NCBI GenBank assembly: GCA_000991135.1
Contig: LBST01000003.1
Span: 1-64,000, forward strand
DNA: 64,000 bases
Source of the DNA: Candidatus Roizmanbacteria bacterium GW2011_GWC1_37_12
GTDB taxonomy: Bacteria; Patescibacteriota; Microgenomatia; UBA1406; GWC2-37-13
Direction of reading: 5' to 3'
Shown piece after piece: positions 27,341 to 36,424 of this stretch. Under the pieces are notes generated by a model. That model made no database searches. It saw nothing but the letters and a program-made list of their open reading frames with translations, and was not told where the DNA came from. How positions within the stretch are numbered: position 1 is the first letter of the stretch; every line of letters begins with the position of its first letter. A program made the position numbers and the translations under genes.

Positions 27341-27883
27341 TTATTCTTTAAGAAGATTAAACACTGCAAGTTTTCTATATAAGGGTTTTTTTCCGTACAA
27401 AATGCTTTCAAAAAGAACCACTCTCTTAACAGCGAAAGATATATCAATATCAATCTTCTCCAGCCTTTTTTTTAAAACAAAATACTGTTGCTTTGAAGAC
27501 CTCGGACCGCGGGCTAGCGTCAGATGAGAAACAAATTTTCTTTCGTTAACTGAATTAACATCAAAGTTGCTTTTAATCTTTTCTGCCAACCCTTCTATTT
27601 TCTTTTCCCTTCTAAAAGTCAAGTAAACGACCAATTTGTGGTTGGCAAAAACGTCGGCATCAAAAGAATATAAATAAAATCCAGTCTGATCCCAAAGAAG
27701 GTCTTTTATCCTCTTTTTTATTTGCTCTACCTTATTAGTTTCGCCGAAAAAATGAATGGTAATGTGAAAGTTTTCCTCGCTCACCCAGTTAAACTGCGGG
27801 TATTCTTTTTTAAAATCAGAGAGCTGTTCGTCCAGTTGTTTCTTGACTTTTACCGGTAGATCAACCGCCAAAAATAATCTCAT
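27341..27883 (-). CDS. thpR: RNA 2',3'-cyclic phosphodiesterase (2H family)
   Basis: MRLFLAVDLP; ENFHITIHFFGE and FVSHLTLAR HxT motifs. Confidence 0.88.
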   Translation of the reverse strand: MRLFLAVDLPVKVKKQLDEQLSDFKKEYPQFNWVSEENFHITIHFFGETNKVEQIKKRIKDLLWDQTGFYLYSFDADVFANHKLVVYLTFRREKKIEGLAEKIKSNFDVNSVNERKFVSHLTLARGPRSSKQQYFVLKKRLEKIDIDISFAVKRVVLFESILYGKKPLYRKLAVFNLLKE

Positions 27884-28365
27884 AATTTTTCTTTAATTTT
27901 GCTAAGATCTAACTCCTCACGAATATCTATAAAATTTCCACTGATATCGCTGTCGCCGTTTATCCAAATTTTTTCCGGAGTAAATCGATAGACTCGCCTT
28001 GGGAAATGAGTCAAAAATTCTTTTATTGCTCTCATTTTATGTTTTTCTCTTTTATAAATAACAGTTATGCCTATCAGCATTTCTGCAGGATTAATTAACT
28101 CCTTTGCTTTTCCAGAAAAATAAAGACCCACTCCTGTACCAGCAGGGGTTGTCGAATCATAGATCGTGACAAAAACGTTTCCGTTGTTTCTAACATTAAT
28201 TGAGTGCTGATTTTTCTTCCAAGAAAGCCAATAAAAATTAAGATTTTTGTCAAAGGACGTATAAACTGGAGTATTCCAAGGCATTCCTTCGGGTGTGATC
28301 GACGCAATATTAATATATTCAATCCTTTTAATAATTTTTGCTGCCGTCTCTATTTTTTTATTCAT
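27880..28365 (-). CDS. pyridoxamine 5'-phosphate oxidase family protein
   Basis: YINIASITPEGMPWNTPVYTSFDKNLNFYWLSWKKNQHSINVRNN. Confidence 0.8.
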   Translation of the reverse strand: MNKKIETAAKIIKRIEYINIASITPEGMPWNTPVYTSFDKNLNFYWLSWKKNQHSINVRNNGNVFVTIYDSTTPAGTGVGLYFSGKAKELINPAEMLIGITVIYKREKHKMRAIKEFLTHFPRRVYRFTPEKIWINGDSDISGNFIDIREELDLSKIKEKL

Positions 28366-28407
28366 AGCCTATTTTACAATATTCGTGCCTAGACACCCGT
28401 AGGGTGA

Positions 28408-28884
28408 CTAAGAAAATTCGTTGATAATTTTTCTCGTCGAGTATTTTTTTAAGAGCGGTGTTACGACTTTTAACTGTCCGCCGATTTCCTTTATTTGTTT
28501 TCTTTTATTTTTCAATTGTTTATCGCCTTCGGTAACGGCAACAATTTTAGGTCTGATTGTTTTCACCATGTTGAAATATTCTTCATTACTTGAGAAATAT
28601 GGTAAAAGAACTATTATGTCAATCATATTGAGTGATGACAAAATCTCGGCCCGTTCTTCTTGATTGTGGATGGGAACTTCCCTCTTGTTTTTTCTGATAA
28701 ATTCATCTGATTCCAAAACCACTATCAGATAGTCACCATTTTCTTTAGCTTTTTTCAAAAACTGGAGATGACCAAAATGAATTAGGTCAAAACATCCCCC
28801 GACCAAAACGGTTTTTTTGTCTCTGAATATTTTTTGATAATCTTTCGCCTTTGAATAAGGAATGGTTAATGCTGTTTTTTTCAC
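28408..28884 (-). CDS. cytidylyltransferase-like nucleotidyltransferase (RfaE/TagD type)
   Basis: VLVGGCFDLIHFGHLQFLKKAKENGDYLIV (HxGH). Confidence 0.85.
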   Translation of the reverse strand: MKKTALTIPYSKAKDYQKIFRDKKTVLVGGCFDLIHFGHLQFLKKAKENGDYLIVVLESDEFIRKNKREVPIHNQEERAEILSSLNMIDIIVLLPYFSSNEEYFNMVKTIRPKIVAVTEGDKQLKNKRKQIKEIGGQLKVVTPLLKKYSTRKIINEFS

Positions 28885-28895
28885 GCTATAATTAT

Positions 28896-28919
28896 ATCAG
28901 GTACCGTCCGGTACCTGAT
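28896..28919. repeat. 24-bp palindrome, ATCAGGTACC family
   Basis: ATCAGGTACC-GTCC-GGTACCTGAT between a TATAAT box (28887-28892) and the downstream ATG. Confidence 0.85.
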
Positions 28920-28925
28920 TATACT

Positions 28926-31103
28926 ATGAAATTCGAAACCGAGATCGTAGAGGAAAAACAAAAAGCTCTCATCGTTTCAAAACATCACTTCGATTTTATC
29001 GATATCTTAAAAAAAAGATTAAAGGCGAATTCCGTAGAACCGTTTTTTTCGTCCATTGCTCCCAAAAATGTTAGAGCCTTTGATTACTGTTTTTTTATTT
29101 TTCTGAAAAATAAAAACTTACAAATTCAAATAAATAAACATCACAATACAAAAACAGTTGATATTACAGGAAACACTCTTTCGGAGTCAGATTTGGACAA
29201 AATTCTTTGGTTTGCTTTTTCTAAAACGAAAGAGCCTCACTTAAAAATCAAATCCCAGTCTCATGTAGTTCCTAGCGAGCCAAGGAATCCTTTCAAGAAA
29301 CATTTCACTAAAAAAAACCTTGTCTACTTTTTTGTCGCTTCTTTTGCTTTTTTCCATTTTATTTTTATTCCTTTTATTTTTATGTCGTCTTTCTTTATCT
29401 TTAGAGGTTACTCCGATTTGAGAAAAAAAGAACTTACCCGCGCCCGGACAGACGTTTTTATCGGAAGCACTCTTAATAATCTGGGGGAAAAACTCTACCT
29501 GCCCGTCAGGTCGACTTATCTTCTTTTTGGAGTAGCTCTATGGTCGGACAATCTTATCGAAATCAACAAAAACGGTATAAAAACTATTCTCAAAACAGAC
29601 GACATTCTAAATAACGCCAAAGAAATTCAAAAATTGATCTTTGCAAAAAATAAGACTAACTCCGAGAAAGATAATTTGCGCCTTCGCTTCAAAAAATTAA
29701 ACCAATCTTTGGGAGATATCAACGACAGTCTGGCAATTATCAATCAAAAACTTAATCTATCTTTTTCTTTTATAAAAAAACTAAAAAATAACTTGGTCGA
29801 AACTTCAGACCTTTTAGAAAAATCAAGAAAACTGCTCGTCTATGGTGAATCTATCTTGTCTCAACCGGAGGAAAAAAAGTATCTCGTCTTTTTCGCCAAC
29901 AATATGGAGCTTAGGCCGGGCGGAGGATTCATCGGTTCATTTGCCATCGTTAAAGTCAAAGACTACGAGATTCAGGAAATAAAAGTGGAGGACGTCTATG
30001 ACGCCGATGGTCAACTGACCGCCCACATCGATCCACCGCTTCCAATTGAAAAATATTTAAACATTCCCCATTGGTTTTTACGGGATTCAAATTTTTCTCC
30101 TGATTTTTTAGAAAATTATGAGAAAGGATTATTTTTTTTGGAAAAGGAATTGGGTCTAACCAATTTTTCCGGAAGCGTACTTTTGACGACGACCGCGGTA
30201 GAAAACATTCTTACCGCTTTTGACAATCTATATTTGTCCGACTTTAAAGAAAACATAAACTCAAAAAATTTTTATCTAAAAACCCAGTTCTATTCCGAAA
30301 AGAATTTTTTCCCCGGATCTATCCAAAAAAAAGTATTTCTTTCTTCGGTCGTCCAGCAAATCCTCCTTAACTTAAATGACGTTTCTACTGAAAATTTTTT
30401 TCTTGCCTTGAAAAAATCTCTTGACGAAAAACAAGTCGTCGTCTATTTAGAAGATCCAACGGCCCAAACTCTCTTTGACACTTCTTTTTGGGCCGGACGG
30501 GTAATCGAACCTAAGTGCCTGTCAGGATCTTCTTGTTTATCTGATTATTTGTTTCCATATGATGCCAATGTCGGCGCCAACAAGGCCAATTTTTTCATCA
30601 ACCGTTATTTTTATCTAAAAACCGCCATTGACCAACGGGGCAAAATAAACCATTTGCTCTCGATTCAATATCAAAATAATTCTCCATCAGAGATTTTCCC
30701 AACCGGCGTGTATAGAAATTACTTACAGATTCTTTTACCAAAAAATTCTCTTGTTGGAAAAGTTACCAAAGACGGAGTTTTGATTGAGGACATCGACCAA
30801 AAAGACGATCGTTTTAAACTAGTCGGTTTTTACTTCGAAGTTCCTCCCAAAAAGTCTGTCGAAATAAAAATCAACTATGAGCTTTCGGAGGAAATTAAAG
30901 ACAGCCGGGCAGTCTATCAATTGATTTTCCAAAAGCAGATCGGTGCCAATAATTCTGACCTTATTTTAGACTTTAACCTAAATAAAAACATTTCCTTGAT
31001 CAATCAAAATTTTTCTCCCCTTGTCAAAGACAATCAGATTCTTTATAATACAAGCTTGTCGACCGATAAAATATTTTTTGTCGAGTTGAAAAAAGAAATA
31101 TGA
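28926..31103 (+). CDS. DUF4012 domain-containing membrane protein
   Basis: YLVFFANNMELRPGGGFIGSFAIVKVKDYEI...DVYDADGQL motif; start MKFETEIVEEKQKALIV. Confidence 0.85.
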   Translation: MKFETEIVEEKQKALIVSKHHFDFIDILKKRLKANSVEPFFSSIAPKNVRAFDYCFFIFLKNKNLQIQINKHHNTKTVDITGNTLSESDLDKILWFAFSKTKEPHLKIKSQSHVVPSEPRNPFKKHFTKKNLVYFFVASFAFFHFIFIPFIFMSSFFIFRGYSDLRKKELTRARTDVFIGSTLNNLGEKLYLPVRSTYLLFGVALWSDNLIEINKNGIKTILKTDDILNNAKEIQKLIFAKNKTNSEKDNLRLRFKKLNQSLGDINDSLAIINQKLNLSFSFIKKLKNNLVETSDLLEKSRKLLVYGESILSQPEEKKYLVFFANNMELRPGGGFIGSFAIVKVKDYEIQEIKVEDVYDADGQLTAHIDPPLPIEKYLNIPHWFLRDSNFSPDFLENYEKGLFFLEKELGLTNFSGSVLLTTTAVENILTAFDNLYLSDFKENINSKNFYLKTQFYSEKNFFPGSIQKKVFLSSVVQQILLNLNDVSTENFFLALKKSLDEKQVVVYLEDPTAQTLFDTSFWAGRVIEPKCLSGSSCLSDYLFPYDANVGANKANFFINRYFYLKTAIDQRGKINHLLSIQYQNNSPSEIFPTGVYRNYLQILLPKNSLVGKVTKDGVLIEDIDQKDDRFKLVGFYFEVPPKKSVEIKINYELSEEIKDSRAVYQLIFQKQIGANNSDLILDFNLNKNISLINQNFSPLVKDNQILYNTSLSTDKIFFVELKKEI

Positions 31104-31834
31104 ATAAAGTTAAACTTGTTGTCAAATCAAGAGAATTGACAGGAAAAAAAGCTCATAAATTGAGAAGAGAGGGATTAGTCTTAGCTAATGTTTATGGCCC
31201 AGAATTTAAATCTCAATCTGTCAGCGTCAACTTAAAAGACTTCATTCATACCTATAAAACAGCTAAAGAAACTGGCGTCGTCTATCTTTCTTTAGACAAG
31301 CAAGAAATACCTGTTCTTATAAAGAATATTCAAACTCACCCCGTGTCCGATGTTATTCTCCACACAGATTTCAGAAAGATCGATTTAAAAAAGAAAATTC
31401 AAACAGAGGTTCCGATCAAAGTCATCAATTCTTCAGAAGCAGTCTCCCAAAAAGCCGGCGTTCTTTTAATCCAATCAGAGACGCTGCTTGTTGAGGCCTT
31501 TCCTCAAGACATCCCTCACGAAATTGAAATTGATATTTCTTTAATCAAGGATATAGGTCAGGAAATTAAGGTCGGCGATTTGAAAAAGACGGAAAAATAC
31601 GAGATAAAAACTCCTGCCGAAAAAGTGACCGTCTCGGTCGTCGCCCATAAGGAAGAAAGCGTTACCCCAGATACGACAGCCGCTGCTGCTCCCGAAGTCA
31701 TTACCGAGGCTCCAAAAGAAGGGGAAGAAGCTGCGGAAACGACACCTACGAGCGAAGCCAAAACAGAAGTAAAAGACAAGTCTTCTAAGCCTGAAGGAAA
31801 ACCAGCCGAAAACAAGCCGGCAACTCCTACCTAA
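31100..31834 (+). CDS. rplY: 50S ribosomal protein bL25 (CTC/TL5 form)
   Basis: RELTGKKAHKLRREGLVLANVYGPEFKSQSVSV; IKNIQTHPVSDVILHTDF; acidic C-tail. Confidence 0.92.
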   Translation: MNKVKLVVKSRELTGKKAHKLRREGLVLANVYGPEFKSQSVSVNLKDFIHTYKTAKETGVVYLSLDKQEIPVLIKNIQTHPVSDVILHTDFRKIDLKKKIQTEVPIKVINSSEAVSQKAGVLLIQSETLLVEAFPQDIPHEIEIDISLIKDIGQEIKVGDLKKTEKYEIKTPAEKVTVSVVAHKEESVTPDTTAAAAPEVITEAPKEGEEAAETTPTSEAKTEVKDKSSKPEGKPAENKPATPT

Positions 31835-31865
31835 AAGAAATAAAAATTTGCTAAAATAAATACTT

Positions 31866-32858
31866 ATGACGATTATTAAAACTGAATTTGCTTTGGCCTT
31901 AAATCAAGTGGCGACCGAACGAGGCATCTCGCCAGATGACGTTATCGCATCGATTGAAGCTGCTGTTATTGCCGCCTATAAAAGAGAATATCCTGAATCA
32001 GTTGATGAAGAAATCGCTGCTAAAATTAATAAAGACAGCGGTGAGACCAAAATTGTCAAAGACGGCAAAGATATAACTCCTCCTGGATTTGGAAGAATAG
32101 CCGCTCAAACCGCCAAACAGGTCATTTTACAAAAAATCAGAGAAGTCGAGAAAAAAACCGTCGCCAGCCACTATAAATCTCAAGTAGGCACGATTATTAA
32201 GGGTCGGGTAATCCGATATGATGGATACAATGCCTATCTTGACATTGGCCGAGCTGAAGCTCTTCTTCCGAGAGAAGAACAGATCAGATCCGAACAATAC
32301 CAAGTCAATGACAGTTTAATCATCTATTTAAAAGAAATTGCCGACGACAAATTTGGCAATCCGAGGATAATTGTTTCTCGATCCGATTCTCGCTTGATTG
32401 AAGAACTGTTCAAGCGCGAAGTTCCGGAAATTGCCAATAATACGGTCGAGATAAAAAAGGTAGCCCGCGCTCCTGGCGAAAGAGCTAAGATCGCTGTTTT
32501 TTCATCCCAAGGCGGAGTTGACCCGGTCGGCGCTTGCGTCGGTCAGAAGGGCGTCCGCGTCCAGACGGTCACTGACGAGCTTGGAGGGACAGAAAAGATC
32601 GATATTATTCAATGGAACCAAGACGAAAAATTATTTCTGATGGCAGCCTTGTCACCGGCTAAAATTCAAGCCGTCGAAATTGACCAAGCCGCAAAAAGAG
32701 CTAAAGTAACAGTAGATGAAAAAGAAGCTCCCCTGGCAATCGGAAAAGGGGGCATCAATGTCAATCTAGCTTCACAACTAACTGAATTTGAGATAGACAT
32801 CATTCAAACTAAACCACAAGAAGAAAAAATAACTATTGAAAATAAATCTGTTAATTAA
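31866..32858 (+). CDS. nusA: transcription termination/antitermination factor NusA (short form)
   Basis: N-terminal domain, S1, KH domains: DPVGACVGQKGVRVQTVTDELGGTEKIDIIQW. Confidence 0.93.
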   Translation: MTIIKTEFALALNQVATERGISPDDVIASIEAAVIAAYKREYPESVDEEIAAKINKDSGETKIVKDGKDITPPGFGRIAAQTAKQVILQKIREVEKKTVASHYKSQVGTIIKGRVIRYDGYNAYLDIGRAEALLPREEQIRSEQYQVNDSLIIYLKEIADDKFGNPRIIVSRSDSRLIEELFKREVPEIANNTVEIKKVARAPGERAKIAVFSSQGGVDPVGACVGQKGVRVQTVTDELGGTEKIDIIQWNQDEKLFLMAALSPAKIQAVEIDQAAKRAKVTVDEKEAPLAIGKGGINVNLASQLTEFEIDIIQTKPQEEKITIENKSVN

Positions 32859-32977
32859 GTTAAAATTCAAAAAGCAAAAGTCAAAAATTCAAGTCAAAAT
32901 TAAAAAGTTTTAATACTTTTGACTTTTTACTTGTACTTTTGACTTCTAACTTTTAACTTTTGAATTATAATTAATCC
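32859..32977. repeat. AT-rich inverted repeat, family B2
   Basis: Fills the nusA-infB gap; arms gttaaaattcaaaaagcaaaagtcaaaaattcaag / acttgtacttttgacttctaacttttaacttttgaatta. Confidence 0.85.
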
Positions 32978-34432
32978 ATGAATCAAACTCGTCCTCCCAT
33001 CGTCGCAATTTTAGGCCATGTCGATCATGGCAAAACCACTCTATTAGACTATATTAGAAAAACCAATCTCACTGAAAAAGAACACGGCGGCATTACTCAA
33101 AAAATCGGCGCCTATGAAATTACTACTAGTTTTAAAGACTATAAAACCAATAAAATCACTTTTATCGACACCCCTGGCCACGAAGCTTTCTCTTTATTGA
33201 GAGCTAGGGGGGCTAACGTAGCCGATATCGCCCTGCTTCTTATCGACGGAAAAGACTCGGTCATGCCCCAAACCGTCGAATCCATTTCCCATATTAAAAC
33301 GGCAAAAATACCTTTTATCGTCGTCATTAATAAGATCGACCTAGCGGAAACCGATCCGGAAAAAGTAAAGATTGACCTTTTAAAACACGAGGTATTAGTC
33401 GAAGGCAAAGGCGGTCATGTCCCAGTTGCCCTCGTCTCCGCCAAAACCGGCAAAGGCATAAAAGAACTACTAGAAACAATCTTGTTAATTTCCGCGGACT
33501 TAAATCTGACTTATAATCCGGAAAATCCAGTTCAGGCCTATATAATTGAAACTAAAAAAGACCGCCGAGGCATAGTTGTTTCAACCGTGATAAAAGACGG
33601 AAAAATAAAAACCGGCGACGTCCTTTATGCCCAGAACAAAAAAATCAAAGTACGATCAATCTATAACGATCGAGGTCAAACAATATCAGAAGCTGTCCCT
33701 TCAACTCCGTTTGAACTTTTGGGTTTTGACGAACTACCAGAGGTTGGCAGAACCATTCAAAATCAACCAACCTCTGACCAAAAACCAATGGTCGGAAATA
33801 AAAAAATAAAAAATGAGTTTACTCTTGAGAGCATTCTTGATACTTCAAAAAAGGAAAAAAGACTCTCTATTGTCATCAAAACCGATTCTCAAGGAAGCTT
33901 GGAGGCGATCCAAGAATCGATCAAAAATAATAAGGATATCGAGGTCATCCTCCAAGCCGTAGGCGAAATCAACAAGTCAGATATTTTCTTGGCTAAAGCA
34001 ACTAAATCGATCATTATCGGTTTTAACGTAAATCCCTCGCCAGAAGCCAAAGATTTGGCCAAACAAGAAAAAATTATCATTAAAACCTATCAGATTATAT
34101 ATGAACTGCTTGACGAAATCACCGAGGTTGCCAGTCTGATTAAGGAAAAAGAGGAGAAAGAAAAAAACCTCAAGGGCGAAGCTAAAATACTAGCCAACTT
34201 CACTATCGAGAATGAGGTCGTCTTTGGAGTCAAGGTGGTTAAAGGCAAGATTAATCTAAATGATCCTCTCGTTTGTCACCGGGAAAATAAACTTATAGGA
34301 AAAACTAAACTGGTATCTTTAAGGGTTCGCGCCAAAACTGTTTCCGAGGTAAAAAAGGGTCAGGAAGCGGGAATGATGTTTTATCCGGCTCTTGACATTA
34401 GGATAGGTGATGTGGTAAAATCTATCCTATAG
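32978..34432 (+). CDS. infB: translation initiation factor IF-2 (short form)
   Basis: ILGHVDHGKTTLLDYIRKTN, TFIDTPGHEAF, VVINKIDL. Confidence 0.95.
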   Translation: MNQTRPPIVAILGHVDHGKTTLLDYIRKTNLTEKEHGGITQKIGAYEITTSFKDYKTNKITFIDTPGHEAFSLLRARGANVADIALLLIDGKDSVMPQTVESISHIKTAKIPFIVVINKIDLAETDPEKVKIDLLKHEVLVEGKGGHVPVALVSAKTGKGIKELLETILLISADLNLTYNPENPVQAYIIETKKDRRGIVVSTVIKDGKIKTGDVLYAQNKKIKVRSIYNDRGQTISEAVPSTPFELLGFDELPEVGRTIQNQPTSDQKPMVGNKKIKNEFTLESILDTSKKEKRLSIVIKTDSQGSLEAIQESIKNNKDIEVILQAVGEINKSDIFLAKATKSIIIGFNVNPSPEAKDLAKQEKIIIKTYQIIYELLDEITEVASLIKEKEEKEKNLKGEAKILANFTIENEVVFGVKVVKGKINLNDPLVCHRENKLIGKTKLVSLRVRAKTVSEVKKGQEAGMMFYPALDIRIGDVVKSIL

Positions 34433-34434
34433 TT

Positions 34435-35346
34435 ATGAATAACAACCAACAGACCTTAAGTCGCATCCTAGAAATCGTCAATAAAGGAAAATCAGGCGTA
34501 ATCATCATTCCTCCAAATTCAACTGTCGATGCCGTCGCCGCTTCAACTTCACTCTATCTTGGTTTGACTAAAATGGGTAAAAATGTTTCTCTCGCCTGTT
34601 CTCAAAAACCTACCACTGATTTAACCGCCGGAGATAAGTTCCAAAATATCATTGGTTCCGGAGGAGATTCGTTGATGATCTCCTTCCCCTACACAGACGG
34701 ATCAATCGACAAAGTCGACTATAATATCCAGGGCGAATCTTTTAATTTGGTCGTTACGCCTCGACCTGGTTTTCAAAAGCTCAACCCCTCTCAAGTCAAC
34801 TATTCTTATACTGGAGGCGTTGTCGACTTTATCATTGTTGTTGACGCCCCGACTCTTAATAGCCTTGGAGAAATTTATACCGGAAATCAGAATCAATTCA
34901 CCGGGCGCGATATTATCAATATCGACCGTCATCTGACTAATGCTTATTTTGGTACTGTCAACTTAGTCAACAAAACCATCTCTTCTATTTCCGAGCTGAT
35001 TTTATCTGTCCTCCAAAGCTTGAAAATTGAAATCGACCGTGACGTAGCTACTAATTTATATGCCGGAGTCGCATCCGCAACCAATAATTTCACTTCTTAC
35101 TCGACCAATGCCGACACTTTTGAAAACATCGCCACTTTGCTTCGAATGGGGGCTGTGAAAAAAACCTTTAAAAAACCAGCACCGGTTATGCCAAGAGTTA
35201 TCCCACCGACACCTCGACCGATTAAACCTAATTTTGCCCCATCAGTCGAATCCCAACCAGTGACTCCGATTGAAGATGTAGAAAAAGAAAAAAATCCACA
35301 AGATTGGCTCAAGCCAAAAATCTTCAAAGGCGGGGGCTTGATCTAA
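34435..35346 (+). CDS. NrnA-like DHH phosphoesterase homolog with degenerate motifs
   Basis: DAVAASTSLYLGLTKMGKNV, VDFIIVVDAP, IINIDRHLTNAYFGTVNLVN, DVATNLYAGVASATNNF; follows infB. Confidence 0.65.
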   Translation: MNNNQQTLSRILEIVNKGKSGVIIIPPNSTVDAVAASTSLYLGLTKMGKNVSLACSQKPTTDLTAGDKFQNIIGSGGDSLMISFPYTDGSIDKVDYNIQGESFNLVVTPRPGFQKLNPSQVNYSYTGGVVDFIIVVDAPTLNSLGEIYTGNQNQFTGRDIINIDRHLTNAYFGTVNLVNKTISSISELILSVLQSLKIEIDRDVATNLYAGVASATNNFTSYSTNADTFENIATLLRMGAVKKTFKKPAPVMPRVIPPTPRPIKPNFAPSVESQPVTPIEDVEKEKNPQDWLKPKIFKGGGLI

Positions 35347-36398
35347 GTAAGAAGCTTATTTGATGATGAGTCTTCGATTTTGATTTTATCTATAGACCTT
35401 GTCAGTTGATTACTTCTGGTCGAATTAACCACGTTATACTGTTTTGACAGCGAATCTATTCTTTCGCCGATCTTTAAAAATTCTTCGTTATATTTGACAA
35501 ACTCTACTTCAAAGTTCTTGATATAACCGATGATCTTTTGGACATTTTTCTGATATTTAAAGTTGTCATATGCTTGGCGGACGAGGCGAAGAATCGCCGT
35601 AAAACTAAAAGGACCTGCTAAAACTACCTTTTGTTTCATTGCTTCAACCCAAAGATCATTCATTTTTTCATAGATATAGGAAAAAATCATTTCATTGGGA
35701 ATAAACATGACGACAAAATCGACCGTATCCCCCTCCGGATTTATATATTCGCGTCCTGTTACCTGTTTTATCTTCTCCCTGACATCTCTTTCAAAAGTCT
35801 TTTCCAGCTCGTTTTTTGTCGCCTTATCCTGGGTTTCCGTCATCTTCTGTAAGCTTTGATAAGGAAATTTCACATCAACATTTATTTTGATTTTATTTGG
35901 TAAATAAATTACAAAGTCCGGCCTAGTCCCCGAAGATTTTTGTTCTTTATTAAAATCATAGTCAACTCCTTTGACAAAACCGCTCATTTTGAGTAGATTT
36001 TCTGCCACTTGTTCTCCAAATTGACCGCGCATCTGGTTATTGGATAACACTCTTTTTAAACTTTCTGTTGTTACTGACAGTTGTTCTGTCACTTTGGCCT
36101 GATTCTCAATTGCTTGCTTTAACTGTCCAAAAGACCCTATTCTTTCTTTGTCTGTTTTCTCAATTTTGTTTTCTGTTTTTTCGACTAGCTCTTTTATGTC
36201 TCTGGCAATTTTCTCAAAGGCAGATTTTTTATTATCCAGATCAGTCTTAATATCTTGTTTCTCCGCGCCAAGCTTTTCATTACTCATCTGAACGAGCTGT
36301 TCAATGGCTTTTTTTGTTATGTCGGGAAGGATAAAACGGAAAGTGACAAATATTAAGGCTAGTGCGATAACAACCGTAACAATGATATAAACAATCAT
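35343..36398 (-). CDS. rmuC: DNA recombination protein RmuC
   Basis: N-term TM + coiled coil; RGQFGEQVAENLLKMSGF...RPDFVIYLP...VDVKFPYQSL. Confidence 0.9.
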   Translation of the reverse strand: MIVYIIVTVVIALALIFVTFRFILPDITKKAIEQLVQMSNEKLGAEKQDIKTDLDNKKSAFEKIARDIKELVEKTENKIEKTDKERIGSFGQLKQAIENQAKVTEQLSVTTESLKRVLSNNQMRGQFGEQVAENLLKMSGFVKGVDYDFNKEQKSSGTRPDFVIYLPNKIKINVDVKFPYQSLQKMTETQDKATKNELEKTFERDVREKIKQVTGREYINPEGDTVDFVVMFIPNEMIFSYIYEKMNDLWVEAMKQKVVLAGPFSFTAILRLVRQAYDNFKYQKNVQKIIGYIKNFEVEFVKYNEEFLKIGERIDSLSKQYNVVNSTRSNQLTRSIDKIKIEDSSSNKLLT

Positions 36399-36424
36399 AT
36401 GATATATAATAACAAATATTTATT

